DNA from: Dactylonectria macrodidyma
Lineage: Eukaryota > Ascomycota > Sordariomycetes > Hypocreales > Nectriaceae
Direction: 5' to 3'
Length of the DNA stretch: 64,000 bases
NCBI GenBank assembly: GCA_020744425.1
Contig: JAGMUV010000023.1
Location: 248,001-312,000 of the forward strand
Below the pieces are notes generated by a model. That model saw only the letters and a list, made by a program, of their open reading frames with translations, made no database searches and was not told the DNA's origin. Position 1 is the stretch's first letter; the number at the start of each line of letters is the position of its first letter. Shown in pieces: positions 62,358 to 64,000 of this stretch. The position numbers and the translations under genes were made by a program.

Positions 62358-62784
62358 AGGGTGACGGTATAGACGTTGGTGCCCGGCCAGAGAGTCGAAT
62401 GATAGAGGCACAGAAAGAAGCATCACATGAGTCATTTGCTCCTGGCGTTTTTGTGCAAGACGGGAAGGGCGATGGAAAGATAGACGGGGCGTGCAGCAAA
62501 CGGACAGCACGACGAGGAGAGAAGGCGTATTGAAGAGCGGTCGCGTACAAGACAGATGGGTGGATCGTGGGTTGGCATAGTACTGGACGGCCAGCGGGAT
62601 GGAGGGACTCTCATAGAAATTCAGGGTTGACTATTGCAGCTTTGGAAAGAAATTCTCGAATAGAAATGGAAACGAGGTTATCACAATGTGTTTTTAATTG
62701 TAGATTGGACTCTCTTGTACATCAAGTCATCAAATCATCGGCCATGTACATGTTTGAGCCGTCTTGGCTCGTCCTGTATCCTAT
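62358..62784. other. 3' flanks of Tps2 and GH51 genes
   Basis: Convergent gene ends with about 427 nt between stop codons. Probable untranslated ends of both; no gene or structured RNA recognised. Confidence 0.6.
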
Positions 62785-64000
62785 CTACTCAAATAGCCTC
62801 CGTCCCCTGCTCCGCTTCACCTTGTACTCGCCCTCGAGAGTAGCAGCAAGAACAGCCACGCTCCACTTTGGCAGCTCAAACTCGAAAGCGCCGTCGTCGT
62901 TGGCCTCGAGCAGGGTCGTGGTCGAGTCGACAATGTTGACGCCCGTGTGCGGGTCGTTGTACGCATACGGATCGTCCGAGTTGTTGGTCAGCACCGTCAA
63001 CTCGGCCTTTGCGCCAGCCTTGACGCCCTCAAAGGATACCGTCACGGGGACGTCGGACGTGGTGTTGTACGCGGCGCCCTTCCACACCAGCGTGCCCTGA
63101 TCCTCATTGCTCCCCGCGACGTAGAACAGCGGGTCGAAGTCGGCCGTGGCGGGCAGCACGCGCGTGATGGGATACTTGGCGAACAGCTCCCACACGTACC
63201 AGCTGGTCGAGCGCGTCGTCAGGGCCGGGTCGGCGGCGAACTGGAGGATGGTGACGGCCCACTGCCACTCGTTCATGTTGCGCAGCACGGGGGCGTAGAA
63301 GGTGCCCGGGACGCGGTCGGCGTTGCGCTCGTAGCCGATGAGCGAGATGCTCTCGCCAACGGCGCCGATCCACCACGGGAATGGCATCAGGGAGCCTGAC
63401 CAGCCGGTGCCGCCGTTGGGGTGGACGGCAGCGACTTCGCCGACGATGTGCGGGACTTCGTTGTCGAAGCGGTCGAATTCGTCGACGAGAGCGTCCTTTA
63501 TGGCCTGTCAGTCATGGTTACATCAACAGTGGGATGAGAGACTCACAGGTGATCGGTATGGGTGGTAGTCTCCCAGCACCTTTGTCGGGATATCAAACCC
63601 ATCACCGTCGGTAGTAGCACCCGACGCAATCACAGTGATATCATCGTACTTGGCCCTAATCGCCTCGACGAACAGCGGCAGCCGGTACTTCTTATACGAC
63701 GTCCAGCCGCCAGGATACCCAGCAAGCCAGTCCTCGTTACCAATCTCAACATAGTGCAGATCAAACGGCTCCGGATGTCCCAGCTCAGCGCGGACCTTGC
63801 CCCACTTCGTATCGACACCACCACGGATGAACTCGATCTCCTCGAGGCCTTCGTCGATGACGGCCTGGAAGTCGGCCTCGGGGGTGACCTCGCCGTCGAG
63901 CGAGAGACCGGCCCACAGGCCGACGACGATGTCGAGGCCCATGTCCTCGGCCCAGTATAGATACTCGAGCAGGCCAAGGCCGTGGGTTTGCTGGTAGTTC
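62785..64000 (-). CDS. GH51 alpha-L-arabinofuranosidase, C-terminal part
   Basis: The gene runs off the right edge, so the 5' part is missing. Two exon pieces are visible, 64000-63547 (continuing outside) and 63504-62785, joined in phase 0 across a 42-nt intron; 390 residues in all. The catalytic acid/base Glu lies in LHYVEIGNEDW, the GH51 signature. The nucleophile Glu is in HIVGEVAAVHPNGG, just after the intron. A C-terminal beta-sandwich domain follows (TSDVPVTVSFEGVKAGAKAE, LPKWSVAVLAATLEGEYKVK). Known role: releases terminal arabinofuranosyl residues from arabinan and arabinoxylan during plant cell-wall breakdown. The very short intron is at the low limit for fungi, but frame, motif continuity and GTGAGT donor all support it. 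Secretion cannot be judged without the N-terminus. Confidence 0.9.

Noticed and set aside
1..64000. CRISPR arrays, rRNA genes, intact transposons, biosynthetic gene cluster
   Set aside because: No regular direct-repeat array, no rRNA-like sequence, no transposase or reverse transcriptase motif, and no polyketide or peptide synthetase beside the P450.

Overview
The window is nuclear DNA of a filamentous ascomycete, most likely a Sordariomycete-type Pezizomycotina. Genes carry short spliceosomal introns of 48-96 nt (one of 213 nt) with GTAAGT/GTATG-like donors. Protein families are fungal: Zn2Cys6 regulator, FRE-type ferric reductase, DUF2434-like membrane protein, single-domain fungal protoglobin, Tps2, GH51 arabinofuranosidase. 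There are no bacterial operons, no rRNA, no CRISPR and no convincing tRNA. Genus cannot be fixed from sequence alone. Gene density is low: thirteen supported genes, two of them cut by the window edges, plus one decayed gene.

Left part (1-15.4 kb): start of a secreted endonuclease/exonuclease/phosphatase-fold protein (cut by the left edge); an AtuA-family protein; a convergent ferric reductase with about 3 kb of upstream DNA holding GATA-type sites; a three-repeat gelsolin/severin-like protein; the Golgi tether subunit COG5; and a seven-span membrane protein with a heavily glycosylatable ectodomain.

Centre (15.4-38.8 kb): a C2H2 zinc-finger regulator stands alone, with about 8.8 kb upstream and 12.4 kb downstream in which I find no credible gene. 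This is the most striking layout feature.

Right-centre (38.8-49.7 kb): an atypical cytochrome P450 with a 20-nt-periodic leader; a decayed gene of about 2.2 kb full of in-frame stops; an intronless tetratricopeptide-type protein that may be of bacterial origin; and a fast-evolving C2H2-like protein. Together with AT-richer spacers this looks like accessory DNA.

Right part (49.7-64 kb): a Zn2Cys6 transcription factor divergent from a protoglobin; trehalose-6-phosphate phosphatase (Tps2) with a degenerate synthase domain; and a GH51 alpha-L-arabinofuranosidase cut by the right edge. The genes do not form one obvious pathway. Housekeeping roles (Golgi trafficking, trehalose, iron uptake, actin) are interspersed with accessory genes. 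Exon boundaries were placed by hand from splice consensus, frame continuity and family expectation; no search or transcript data were used.
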